Of a stretch of 64,000 nt of DNA, positions 43,745 through 58,198 are shown piece after piece; the stretch's first letter is position 1; each line of letters opens with the position of its first letter. The translations under genes were made by a program, and so were the position numbers. The stretch comes from Megachile rotundata. Taxonomy: Eukaryota; Arthropoda; Insecta; Hymenoptera; Megachilidae. Below the pieces are notes generated by a model. The model searched no databases. It worked only from the letters and a program-made list of their open reading frames with translations, and had not been told where the DNA came from. The DNA lies in contig NW_027474131.1 in assembly GCF_050947335.1 (NCBI RefSeq), forward strand, positions 1-64,000. Reading direction: 5' to 3'.

Positions 43745-45072
43745 ACTCATATTATTAGCCATATTATGCTTATATGATCGATAGAACGACAATCACTATA
43801 CTTATTACTCTTATTATTATCAACCTAACTCATATTATTAGCCATATTATGCTTATATTATCGATAGAACGACAATTACTATACTTATTACTGTTATTAT
43901 TATCAATCTAACTCATATTATTAACCATATTATGCTTATATGATCGACAGAACTACAATTACTGTACTTATTACTCTTATCATTATCGATCTAACTCATA
44001 TTATTACCCATATTATGTTTATATGATCGATAGAACGACAATTACTACTATACTCACTGCTCTTATTATCATCAATCTAACTCATATTATTAACCATATT
44101 ATGCAGATATGATCGATAGAACGACAATTACTATACTTATTACTCTTATTATTATAAATCTAACTCATATTATTAGCCATATTATGCTTATATGATCGAT
44201 AGTACGACAATTACTATACTCATTACTCTTATTATTATCAATCTAACTCATATTATTAGCCATATTATGCTTATATGATCGATAGAATAACAATTACTAT
44301 ACTCACTACTCTTAGTATTATCAATCTAACTCATATTATTAGCCATATTATGCTTATATTATCGATAGAACGACAATTACTATACTTATTACTGCATTAT
44401 TATCAATCTAACTCATATTATTAGCCATATTATGCTTATATTATCGATAGAACGACAATTACTATACTTATTACTGCATTATTATCAATCTAACTCATAT
44501 TATTAGCCATATTATGCTTATATGATCGATAGTACGACAATTGCTATACTCATTACTCTTATTATTATCAATCTAACTCATATTATTAGCCATATTATGC
44601 TTATATGATCGATAGAATAACAATTACTATACTCACTACTCTTAGTATTATCAATCTAACTCATATTATTAGCCATATTATGCTTATATTATCGATAGAA
44701 CGACAATTACTATACTTATTACTGCATTATTATCAATCTAACTCATATTATTAGCCATATTGTGCTTATATGATCGATAGAACGACAATTACTATACTTA
44801 TTACTCCTATTATTATAAATCTAACTCATATTATTAGCCATATTATGCTTATATGATCGATAGTACGACAATTACTATACTCATTACTCTTATTATTATT
44901 AATCTAACTCATGCTATTAGCCATATTATGCTTATATGATCGATATAACGACAATTACTATACTTATTACTCTTATTATTATCAATCTAACTCATATTAT
45001 TAACCATATTATGCAGATATGATCGATAGAACGACAATTACTACACTTATTACTCTTATTATTATCAACCTA
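43745..45072 (+). repeat. 1328-bp tandem duplication, copy 1
   Basis: GACAGAAC (43946) and GAATAA (44285) recur at +1328 (45274, 45613). The block starts with a GAACGACAATCAC monomer and ends in an ACTACACTT ... CAACCTA monomer that leads back to the same start at 45073. An 82-mer is itself duplicated here (44329-44410 and 44411-44492), so later markers shift by 82 (CATGC 44911 to 46157 = 1246). ATTACCC near 43987 is shared with copy 2. Confidence 0.87.
44329..44492 (+). repeat. Two identical-looking 82-bp monomers in direct tandem
   Basis: Two copies of the TATTATCG / TACTGCATT 82-mer lie side by side between GAATAAC (44246-44328) and GTACGACAATTGC (44493-44575). In every other place the 82-mer is single between these neighbours. 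This is therefore a one-monomer duplication, and the smallest clear unequal-exchange product in the window. Confidence 0.88.
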
Positions 45073-46210
45073 ACTCATATTATTAGCCATATTATGCTTA
45101 TATGATCGATAGAACGACAATCACTATACTTATTACTCTTATTATTATCAACCTAACTCATATTATTAGCCATATTATGCTTATATTATCGATAGAACGA
45201 CAATTACTATACTTATTACTGTTATTATTATCAATCTAACTCATATTATTAACCATATTATGCTTATATGATCGACAGAACTACAATTACTGTACTTATT
45301 ACTCTTATCATTATCGATCTAACTCATATTATTACCCATATTATGTTTATATGATCGATAGAACGACAATTACTACTATACTCACTGCTCTTATTATCAT
45401 CAATCTAACTCATATTATTAACCATATTATGCAGATATGATCGATAGAACGACAATTACTATACTTATTACTCTTATTATTATAAATCTAACTCATATTA
45501 TTAGCCATATTATGCTTATATGATCGATAGTACGACAATTACTATACTCATTTCTCTTATTATTATCAATCTAACTCATATTATTAGCCATATTATGCTT
45601 ATATGATCGATAGAATAACAATTACTATACTCACTACTCTTAGTATTATCAATCTAACTCATATTATTAGCCATATTATGCTTATATTATCGATAGAACG
45701 ACAATTACTATACTTATTACTGCATTATTATCAATCTAACTCATATTATTAGCCATATTATGCTTATATGATCGATAGTACGACAATTGCTATACTCATT
45801 ACTCTTATTATTATCAATCTAACTCATATTATTAGCCATATTATGCTTATATGATCGATAGAATAACAATTACTATACTCACTACTCTTAGTATTATCAA
45901 TCTAACTCATATTATTAGCCATATTATGCTTATATTATCGATAGAACGACAATTACTATACTTATTACTGCATTATTATCAATCTAACTCATATTATTAG
46001 CCATATTGTGCTTATATGATCGATAGAACGACAATTACTATACTTATTACTCCTATTATTATAAATCTAACTCATATTATTAGCCATATTATGCTTATAT
46101 GATCGATAGTACGACAATTACTATACTCATTACTCTTATTATTATTAATCTAACTCATGCTATTAGCCATATTATGCTTATATGATCGATATAACGACAA
46201 TTACTATACT
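45073..46210 (+). repeat. 1328-bp tandem duplication, copy 2
   Basis: This repeats 43745 onward without the extra 82-mer. CATTTCTC near 45550 is a private change. It is lost near 46212, where a GATATAAC monomer continues with TTATTACACTT in place of TTATTACTCTT and the mosaic stretch begins. Confidence 0.85.
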
Positions 46211-46567
46211 TATTACACTTATTATTATCAATCTAACTCATATTATTAACCATATTATGCAGATATGATCGATAGAACGACAATTACTATACTTATTACT
46301 CCTATTATTATAAATCTAACTCATATTATTAGCCATATTATGCTTATATGATCGATAGTACGACAAATACTATACTCACTGCTCTTATTATCATCAATCT
46401 AACTCATATTATTAACCATATTATGCAGATATGATCGATAGAACGACAATTACTACACTTATTACTCTTATTATTATCAACCTAACTCATATTATTAGCC
46501 ATATTATGCTTAAATGATGGATAGAACGACAATTACTATACTTATTACTCTTATTATTATGAATCTA
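46211..46567 (+). repeat. Mosaic monomers at a block junction
   Basis: Four consecutive monomers combine variants that elsewhere belong to different classes. They are CAGATATG with TACTCCTATT (46236-46318), GTACGACAAATAC with CACTGCTC / ATCATC (46319-46401), CAGATATG with ACTACAC (46402-46484), and TTAAATGATGG with GACAATTAC ... ATGAATC (46485-46567). The second looks like a GTACG monomer joined to the right end of the 86-mer without its 3-bp insertion. After 46568 the array follows the part-A series, offset 8049 from 38.5-39.0 kb. Confidence 0.75.
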
Positions 46568-47029
46568 ACTCATATTATTAACCATATTATGCAATTATGA
46601 TCGATAGGACGACAATTACTATACTTATTACACTTATTATTATCAATCTAACTCATATTATTAGCCATATTGTGCTTATATGATCGATAGAACGACAATT
46701 ACTATACTTATTACTCTTACTATTATAAATCTAACTCATATTATTAGACATATTATGCTTATATGATCGATAGTACGACAATTACTATACACATTACTCT
46801 TATTATTATCAATCTAACTCATATTATTAACCATGTTATGCACATATGATCGATAGCACGACATTTACTATACTTATTACTCGTATTATTATCAACCTAA
46901 CGCATATTGTTAGCCATATTATGCTTATATGATCGATAGAAAGGCAATCACTATACTTATTACTCTTATTATTATCTACCTAACTCATATTATTAGCCAT
47001 ATTATGCTTATATTATCGATAGAACGACA

Positions 47030-48309
47030 ATTACTATACTTATTACTCTTATTATTATAAATCTAACTCATATTATTAGCCATATTATGCTTAAATGATC
47101 GATAGAACGACAATTACTATACTTATTACTCTTATTATTATCTACCTAACTCATATTATTAGCCATATTATGCTTATATTATCGATAGAACGACAATTAC
47201 TATACTTATTACGCTTATTATTATCAATCTAACTCATATTATTAGCCATATTATGCTTATATGATCGATAGAATGAGAATTACTATACTCACTACTCTTA
47301 GTATTATCAATCTAACTCATATTATTAGCCATATTATGCTTATATTATCGATAGAACGACAATTACTATACTTATTACTGCATTATTATCAATCTAACTC
47401 ATATTATTAGGCATATTGTGCTTATATGTTCGATAGAACGACATTTACTATACTTATTACTCCTATTATTATAAATCTAACTCATATTATTAGCCATATT
47501 ATGCTTATATGATCGATAGTACGACAATTACTATACTCATTACTCTTATTATTATTAATCTAACTCATGCTATTAGCCATATTATGCTTATATGATCGAT
47601 ATAACGACAATTACTATACTTATTACTCTTATTATTATCAATCTAACTCATATTATTAACCATATTATGCAGATATGATCGATAGAACGACAATTACTAT
47701 ACTTATTACTCTTATTATTATCAATCTAACTCATATTATTAGCCATATTGTGCTTATATGAGCGATAGAACGACAATTACTATATTTATTACACTCACTA
47801 TTATCAATCTAACTCACATTATTAGCCATATTATGGTTATATGACCGATAGAACGACAATTACTATACTTATTGCTCTTATTATTATAAATCTAACTCAT
47901 ATTATTAGCCATATTATGCTTATATGATCGATAGTACGACAATTACTATACTCATTGCTCTTATTATTATCAATCTAACTCATATTATTAACCATATTAT
48001 GCAGATATGATCGATAGAACGACAATTACTATACCCATTAGTCTTATTATTATCAATCTAACTGATGCTATTAGCCATATTATGCTTATATGATCGATAT
48101 AACGACAATTACTATACTTATTACTCTTATTATTATCAATCTAACTCATACTATTAACCATATTATGCAGATATGATCGATAGAACGACAATTACTATAC
48201 TTATTACTCTTATTATTATCAATCTAACTCATATTATTAACCATATTATGCTGATATGATCGATAGAACGACAATTACTACACTTATTACTCTTATTATT
48301 ATCAACCTA
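47030..48309 (+). repeat. Segment duplicated from, or to, 4196-5475
   Basis: This is the distal partner of the 42834-bp long-range match. AATGAG is at 47272, AGGCATATTGTG with TATGTTCG at 47410, and CATTAG at 48036. The GGCATATTG variant is otherwise seen only at 4576 and near 58046. Both ends break inside ordinary monomers: at the left against a TATTATCG monomer, and at the right where CTGATATG / CACATTATTAGCC begins. From 47895 the segment is also the start of the first 3157-bp unit. Confidence 0.85.
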
Positions 48310-51051
48310 ACTCACATTATTAGCCATTTTATGCTTAAATGATCGATAGAACGGCAATTACTATACTTATTACTCTTATTATTATGAATCTAACTCATAT
48401 TATTAACCATATTATGCAATTATGATCGATAGAACGACAATTACTATACTTATTACACTTATTATTATCAATCTAACTCATATTATTAACCATATTATGC
48501 TAATATGATCGATAGAACGACAATTACTATACTTATTACACTCACTATCATCAATCTAACTCATATTATTAACCATATTATGCAGATATGATCGATAGCA
48601 CGACATTGACTATTCTTATTACTCTTATTACTATCAACCTAACTCATATTATTAGCCATATTATGCTTATATGATCGATAGAACGACAATCACTATACTT
48701 ATTACTCTTATTATTATCAACCTAACTCATATTATTAGCCATATTATGCTTATATTATCGATAGAACGACAATTACTATACTTATTACTGTTATTATTAT
48801 CAATCTAACTCATATTATTAACCATATTATGCTTATATGATCGACAGAACTACAATTACTGTACTTATTACTCTTATCATTATCGATCTAACTCATATTA
48901 TTAGCCATATTATGTTTATATGATCGATAGAACGACAATTACTACTATACTCACTGCTCTTATTATCATCAATCTAACTCATATTATTAACCATATTATG
49001 CAGATATGATCGATAGAACGACAATTACTATACTTATTACTCTTATTATTATAAATCTAACTCATATTATTAGCCATATTATGCTTATATGATCGATAGT
49101 ACGACAATTACTATACTCATTACTCTTATTATTATCAATCTAACTCATATTATTAACCATATTATGCAGATATGATCGATAGAACGACAATTACTATACT
49201 TATTACTCTTATTATTATCAATCTAACTCATATTATTAGCCATATTGTGCTTATATGAGCGATAGAACGACAATTACTATATTTATTACACTCACTATTA
49301 TCAATCTAACTCACATTATTAGCCATATTATGGTTATATGACCGATAGAACGACAATTACTATACTTATTGCTCTTATTATTATAAATCTAACTCATATT
49401 ATTAGCCATATTATGCTTATATGATCGATAGTACGACAATTACTATACTCATTGCTCTTATTATTATCAATCTAACTCATATTATTAACCATATTATGCA
49501 GATATGATCGATAGAACGACAATTACTATACCCATTAGTCTTATTATTATCAATCTAACTGATGCTATTAGCCATATTATGCTTATATGATCGATATAAC
49601 GACAATTACTATACTTATTACTCTTATTATTATCAATCTAACTCATACTATTAACCATATTATGCAGATATGATCGATAGAACGACAATTACTATACTTA
49701 TTACTCTTATTATTATCAATCTAACTCATATTATTAACCATATTATGCAGATATGATCGATAGAACGACAATTACTACACTTATTACTCTTATTATTATC
49801 AACCTAACTCACATTATTAGCCATTTTATGCTTAAATGATCGATAGAACGGCAATTACTATACTTATTACTCTTATTATTATGAATCTAACTCCTATTAT
49901 TAACCATATTATGCAATTATGATCGATAGAACGACAATTACTATACTTATTACACTTATTATTATCAATCTAACTCATATTATTAACCATATTATGCTAA
50001 TATGATCGATAGAACGACAATTACTATACTTATTACACTCACTATTATCAATCTAACTCATATTATTAACCATATTATGCAGATATGGTCGATAGCACGA
50101 CATTGACTATTCTTATTACTCTTATTACTATCAACCTAACTCATATTATTAACCATATTATGCTAATATGATCGATAGAACGACAATTACTATATTTATT
50201 ACACTCACTATTATCAATCTAACTCACATTATTAGCCATATTATGGTTATATGACCGATAGAACGACAATTACTATACTTATTGCTCTTATTATTATAAA
50301 TCTAACTCATATTATTAGCCATATTATGCTTATATGATCGATAGTACGACAATTACTATACTCATTGCTCTTATTATTATCAATCTAACTCATATTATTA
50401 ACCATATTATGCAGATATGATCGATAGAACGACAATTACTATACCCATTAGTCTTATTATTATCAATCTAACTGATGCTATTAGCCATATTATGCTTATA
50501 TGATCGATATAACGACAATTACTATACTTATTACTCTTATTATTATCAATCTAACTCATACTATTAACCATATTATGCGGATATGATCGATAGAACGACA
50601 ATTACTATACTTATTACTCTTATTATTATCAATCTAACTCATATTATTAACCATATTATGCAGATATGATCGATAGAACGACAATTACTACACTTATTAC
50701 TCTTATTATTATCAACCTAACTCACATTATTAGCCATTTTATGCTTAAATGATCGATAGAACGGCAATTACTATACTTATTACTCTTATTATTATGAATC
50801 TAACTCCTATTATTAACCATATTATGCAATTATGATCGATAGAACGACAATTACTATACTTATTACACTTATTATTATCAATCTAACTCATATTATTAAC
50901 CATATTATGCTAATATGATCGATAGAACGACAATTACTATACTTATTACACTCACTATTATCAATCTAACTCATATTATTAACCATATTATGCAGATATG
51001 ATCGATAGCACGACATTGACTATTCTTATTACTCTTATTACTATCAACCTA
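47895..51051 (+). repeat. 3157-bp HOR unit (38 monomers), copy 1
   Basis: CATTGCTC (47953), CATTAG (48036), GCACGACATTG (48599) and GACAGAAC (48843) recur at +3157 (51110, 51193, 51756, 52000). The length is 38 x 83 + 3, the +3 coming from one 86-mer. Inside are 1497-, 913- and 747-bp steps between CATTAG markers. Private variants are CTATCATC near 48546 and TATGGTCG near 50085. TGCGGATATG near 50578 is shared with copy 2 (near 53735), so it arose before the duplication. Confidence 0.9.
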
Positions 51052-54000
51052 ACTCATATTATTAGCCATATTATGCTTATATGATCGATAGTACGACAAT
51101 TACTATACTCATTGCTCTTATTATTATCAATCTAACTCATATTATTAACCATATTATGCAGATATGATCGATAGAACGACAATTACTATACCCATTAGTC
51201 TTATTATTATCAATCTAACTGATGCTATTAGCCATATTATGCTTATATGATCGATATAACGACAATTACTATACTTATTACTCTTATTATTATCAATCTA
51301 ACTCATACTATTAACCATATTATGCAGATATGATCGATAGAACGACAATTACTATACTTATTACTCTTATTATTATCAATCTAACTCATATTATTAACCA
51401 TATTATGCTGATATGATCGATAAAACGACAATTACTACACTTATTACTCTTATTATTATCAACCTAACTCACATTATTAGCCATTTTATGCTTAAATGAT
51501 CGATAGAACGGCAATTACTATACTTATTACTCTTATTATTATGAATCTAACTCATATTATTAACCATATTATGCAATTATGATCGATAGAACGACAATTA
51601 CTATACTTATTACACTTATTATTATCAATCTAACTCATATTATTAACCATATTATGCTAATATGATCGATAGAACGACAATTACTATACTTATTACACTC
51701 ACTATTATCAATCTAACTCATATTATTAACCATATTATGCAGATATGATCGATAGCACGACATTGACTATTCTTATTACTCTTATTACTATCAACCTAAC
51801 TCATATTATTAGCCATATTATGCTTATATGATCGATAGAACGACAATCACTATACTTATTACTCTTATTATTATCAACCTAACTCATATTATTAGCCATA
51901 TTATGCTTATATTATCGATAGAACGACAATTACTATACTTATTACTGTTATTATTATCAATCTAACTCATATTATTAACCATATTATGCTTATATGATCG
52001 ACAGAACTACAATTACTGTACTTATTACTCTTATCATTATCGATCTAACTCATATTATTAGCCATATTATGTTTATATGATCGATAGAACGACAATTACT
52101 ACTATACTCACTGCTCTTATTATCATCAATCTAACTCATATTATTAACCATATTATGCAGATATGATCGATAGAACGACAATTACTATACTTATTACTCT
52201 TATTATTATAAATCTAACTCATATTATTAGCCATATTATGCTTATATGATCGATAGTACGACAATTACTATACTCATTACTCTTATTATTATCAATCTAA
52301 CTCATATTATTAACCATATTATGCAGATATGATCGATAGAACGACAATTACTATACTTATTACTCTTATTATTATCAATCTAACTCATATTATTAGCCAT
52401 ATTGTGCTTATATGAGCGATAGAACGACAATTACTATATTTATTACACTCACTATTATCAATCTAACTCACATTATTAGCCATATTATGGTTATATGACC
52501 GATAGAACGACAATTACTATACTTATTGCTCTTATTATTATAAATCTAACTCATATTATTAGCCATATTATGCTTATATGATCGATAGTACGACAATTAC
52601 TATACTCATTGCTCTTATTATTATCAATCTAACTCATATTATTAACCATATTATGCAGATATGATCGATAGAACGACAATTACTATACCCATTAGTCTTA
52701 TTATTATCAATCTAACTGATGCTATTAGCCATATTATGCTTATATGATCGATATAACGACAATTACTATACTTATTACTCTTATTATTATCAATCTAACT
52801 CATACTATTAACCATATTATGCAGATATGATCGATAGAACGACAATTACTATACTTATTACTCTTATTATTATCAATCTAACTCATATTATTAACCATAT
52901 TATGCAGATATGATCGATAGAACGACAATTACTACACTTATTACTCTTATTATTATCAACCTAACTCACATTATTAGCCATTTTATGCTTAAATGATCGA
53001 TAGAACGGCAATTACTATACTTATTACTCTTATTATTATGAATCTAACTCCTATTATTAACCATATTATGCAATTATGATCGATAGAACGACAATTACTA
53101 TACTTATTACACTTATTATTATCAATCTAACTCATATTATTAACCATATTATGCTAATATGATCGATAGAACGACAATTAATATACTTATTACACTCACT
53201 ATTATCAATCTAACTCATATTATTAACCATATTATGCAGATATGATCGATAGCACGACATTGACTATTCTTATTACTCTTATTACTATCAACCTAACTCA
53301 TATTATTAACCATATTATGCTAATATGATCGATAGAACGACAATTACTATATTTATTACACTCACTATTATCAATCTAACTCACATTATTAGCCATATTA
53401 TGGTTATATGACCGATAGAACGACAATTACTATACTTATTGCTCTTATTATTATAAATCTAACTCATATTATTAGCCATATTATGCTTATATGATCGATA
53501 GTACGACAATTACTATACTCATTGCTCTTATTATTATCAATCTAACTCATATTATTAACCATATTATGCAGATATGATCGATAGAACGACAATTACTATA
53601 CCCATTAGTCTTATTATTATCAATCTAACTGATGCTATTAGCCATATTATGCTTATATGATCGATATAACGACAATTACTATACTTATTACTCTTATTAT
53701 TATCAATCTAACTCATACTATTAACCATATTATGCGGATATGATCGATAGAACGACAATTACTATACTTATTACTCTTATTATTATCAATCTAACTCATA
53801 TTATTAACCATATTATGCAGATATGATCGATAGAACGACAATTACTACACTTATTACTCTTATTATTATCAACCTAACTCACATTATTAGCCATTTTATG
53901 CTTAAATGATCGATAGAACGGCAATTACTATACTTATTACTCTTATTATTATGAATCTAACTCCTATTATTAACCATATTATGCAATTATGATCGATAGA

Positions 54001-54208
54001 ACGACAATTACTATACTTATTACACTTATTATTATCAATCTAACTCATATTATTAACCATATTATGCTAATATGATCGATAGAACGACAATTACTATACT
54101 TATTACACTCACTATTATCAATCTAACTCATATTATTAACCATATTATGCAGATATGATCGATAGCACGACATTGACTATTCTTATTACTCTTATTACTA
54201 TCAACCTA
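51052..54208 (+). repeat. 3157-bp HOR unit (38 monomers), copy 2
   Basis: This is the tandem partner, with steps 1497 (51193 to 52690), 913 (to 53603) and 747 (to 54350), exactly as in copy 1. Private changes seen are GATAAAACG near 51420 and CAATTAATATAC near 53177. A third, shorter copy starts at 54209. There the next GACAGAAC lies only 2991 bp away, 166 bp (two monomers) less. Confidence 0.9.
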
Positions 54209-56286
54209 ACTCATATTATTAGCCATATTATGCTTATATGATCGATAGTACGACAATTACTATACTCATTGCTCTTATTATTATCAATCTAACTCATATT
54301 ATTAACCATATTATGCAGATATGATCGATAGAACGACAATTACTATACCCATTAGTCTTATTATTATCAATCTAACTGATGCTATTAGCCATATTATGCT
54401 TATATGATCGATATAACGACAATTACTATACTTATTACTCTTATTATTATCAATCTAACTCATACTATTAACCATATTATGCAGATATGATCGATAGAAC
54501 GACAATTACTATACTTATTACTCTTATTATTATCAATCTAACTCATATTATTAACCATATTATGCTGATATGATCGATAGAACGACAATTACTACACTTA
54601 TTACTCTTATTATTATCAACCTAACTCACATTATTAGCCATTTTATGCTTAAATGATCGATAGAACGGTAATTACTATACTTATTACTCTTATTATTATG
54701 AATCTAACTCATATTATTAACCATATTATGCAATTATGATCGATAGAACGACAATTACCATACTTATTACACTTATTATTATCAATCTAACTCATATTAT
54801 TAACCATATTATGCTAATATGATCGATAGAACGACAATTACTATACTTATTACTCTTATTATTATCAACCTAACTCATATTATTAGCCATATTATGCTTA
54901 TATTATCGATAGAACGACAATTACTATACTTATTACTGTTATTATTATCAATCTAACTCATATTATTAACCATATTATGCTTATATGATCGACAGAACTA
55001 CAATTACTGTACTTATTACTCTTATCATTATCGATCTAACTCATATTATTAGCCATATTATGTTTATATGATCGATAGAACGACAATTACTACTATACTC
55101 ACTGCTCTTATTATCATCAATCTAACTCATATTATTAACCATATTATGCAGATATGATCGATAGAACGACAATTACTATACTTATTACTCTTATTATTAT
55201 AAATCTAACTCATATTATTAGCCATATTATGCTTATATGATCGATAGTACGACAATTACTATACTCATTACTCTTATTATTATCAATCTAACTCATATTA
55301 TTAACCATATTATGCAGATATGATCGATAGAACGACAATTACTATACTTATTACTCTTATTATTATCAATCTAACTCATATTATTAGCCATATTGTGCTT
55401 ATATGAGCGATAGAACGACAATTACTATATTTATTACACTCACTATTATCAATCTAACTCACATTATTAGCCATATTATGGTTATATGACCGATAGAACG
55501 ACAATTACTATACTTATTGCTCTTATTATTATAAATCTAACTCATATTATTAGCCATATTATGCTTATATGATCGATAGTACGACAATTACTATACTCAT
55601 TGCTCTTATTATTATCAATCTAACTCATATTATTAACCATATTATGCAGATATGATCGATAGAACGACAATTACTATACCCATTAGTCTTATTATTATCA
55701 ATCTAACTGATGCTATTAGCCATATTATGCTTATATGATCGATATAACGACAATTACTATACTTATTACTCTTATTATTATCAATCTAACTCATACTATT
55801 AACCATATTATGCAGATATGATCGATAGAACGACAATTACTATACTTATTACTCTTATTATTATCAATCTAACTCATATTATTAACCATATTATGCAGAT
55901 ATGATCGATAGAACGACAATTACTACACTTATTACTCTTATTATTATCAACCTAACTCACATTATTAGCCATTTTATGCTTAAATGATCGATAGAACGGC
56001 AATTACTATACTTATTACTCTTATTATTATGAATCTAACTCCTATTATTAACAATATTATGCAATTATGATCGATAGAACGACAATTACTATACTTATTA
56101 CACTTATTATTATCAATCTAACTCATATTATTAACCATATTATGCTAATATGATCGATAGAACGACAATTACTATACTTATTACACTCACTATTATCAAT
56201 CTAACTCATATTATTAACCATATTATGCAGATATGATCGATAGCACGACATTGACTATTCTTATTACTCTTATTACTATCAACCTA
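54209..56286 (+). repeat. 2078-bp HOR unit (25 monomers), copy 1
   Basis: CATTAG (54350), CGGTAATTAC (54667) and GACAGAAC (54991) recur at +2078 (56428, 56745, 57069). The unit is a shortened 3157-bp unit. The CACTCACTATT and GCACGACATTG monomers are missing before the GACAGAAC monomer, and the 913-bp segment is absent. It carries the linked CGGTAATTAC / AATTACCATAC pair that is absent from the two full 3157-bp copies. Confidence 0.87.
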
Positions 56287-58198
56287 ACTCATATTATTAG
56301 CCATATTATGCTTATATGATCGATAGTACGACAATTACTATACTCATTGCTCTTATTATTATCAATCTAACTCATATTATTAACCATATTATGCAGATAT
56401 GATCGATAGAACGACAATTACTATACCCATTAGTCTTATTATTATCAATCTAACTGATGCTATTAGCCATATTATGCTTATATGATCGATATAACGACAA
56501 TTACTATACTTATTACTCTTATTATTATCAATCTAACTCATACTATTAACCATATTATGCAGATATGATCGATAGAACGACAATTACTATACTTATTACT
56601 CTTATTATTATCAATCTAACTCATATTATTAACCATATTATGCTGATATGATCGATAGAACGACAATTACTACACTTATTACTCTTATTATTATCAACCT
56701 AACTCACATTATTAGCCATTTTATGCTTAAATGATCGATAGAACGGTAATTACTATACTTATTACTCTTATTATTATGAATCTAACTCATATTATTAACC
56801 ATATTATGCAATTATGATCGATAGAACGACAATTACCATACTTATTACACTTATTATTATCAATCTAACTCATATTATTAACCATATTATGCTAATATGA
56901 TCGATAGAACGACAATTACTATACTTATTACTCTTATTATTATCAACCTAACTCATATTATTAGCCATGTTATGCTTATATTATCGATAGAACGACAATT
57001 ACTATACTTATTACTGTTATTATTATCAATCTAACTCATATTATTAACCATATTATGCTTATATGATCGACAGAACTACAATTACTGTACTTATTACTCT
57101 TATCATTATCGATCTAACTCATATTATTAGCCATATTATGTTTATATGATCGATAGAACGACAATTACTACTATACTCACTGCTCTTATTATCATCAATC
57201 TAAGTCATATTATTAACCATATTATGCAGATATGATCGATAGAACGACAATTACTATACTTATTACTCTTATTATTATAAATCTAACTCATATTATTAGC
57301 CATATTATGCTTATATGATCGATAGTACGACAATTACTATACTCATTACTCTTATTATTATCAATCTAACTCATATTATTAACCATATTATGCAGATATG
57401 ATCGATAGAACGACAATTACTATACTTATTACTCTTATTATTATCAATCTAACTCATATTATTAGCCATATTGTGCTTATATGAGCGATAGAACGACAAT
57501 TACTATATTTATTACACTCACTATTATCAATCTAACTCACATTATTAGCCATATTATGGTTATATGACCGATAGAACGACAATTACTATACTTATTGCTC
57601 TTATTATTATAAATCTAACTCATATTATTAGCCATATTATGCTTATATGATCGATAGTACGACAATTACTATACTCATTGCTCTTATTATTATCAATCTA
57701 ACTCATATTATTAACCATATTATGCAGATATGATCGATAGAACGACAATTACTATACTTATTACTCTTATTATTATCAATCTAACTCATATTATTAACCA
57801 TATTATGCAGATATGATCGATAGAACGACAATTACTACACTTATTACTCTTATTATTATCAACCTAACTCACATTATTAGCCATTTTATGCTTAAATGAT
57901 CGATAGAACGGCAATTACTATACTTATTACTCTTATTATTATGAATCTAACTCCTATTATTAACAATATTATGCAATTATGATCGATAGAACGACAATTA
58001 CTATACTCATTACTCTTATTATTATCAATCTAACTCATATTATTAGGCATATTGTGCTTATATGAGCGATAGAACGACAATTACTATATTTATTACACTC
58101 ACTGTTATCAATCTAACTCATATTATTAACCATATTATGCAGATATGATCGATAGAACGACAATTACTATACTCATTACTCTTATTATTATCAATCTA
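56287..58198 (+). repeat. 1912-bp HOR unit (23 monomers), with foreign monomers at its end
   Basis: This follows the 2078-bp unit to about 57.74 kb, then lacks the ACCCATTAGTC series. After a CCTATTATTAACAATATT monomer it switches, at about 58005-58198, to GGCATATTGTG / GAGCG / CACTCACTGTTATC and CAGATATG / CTCATTACTC monomers. These are typical of the part-A family near 2.5-2.7, 7.7-7.9 and 39.1-39.3 kb. Markers recur in the next unit at +1912. CCATGTTATG near 56967 and CTAAGTCAT near 57200 are private. Confidence 0.82.
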
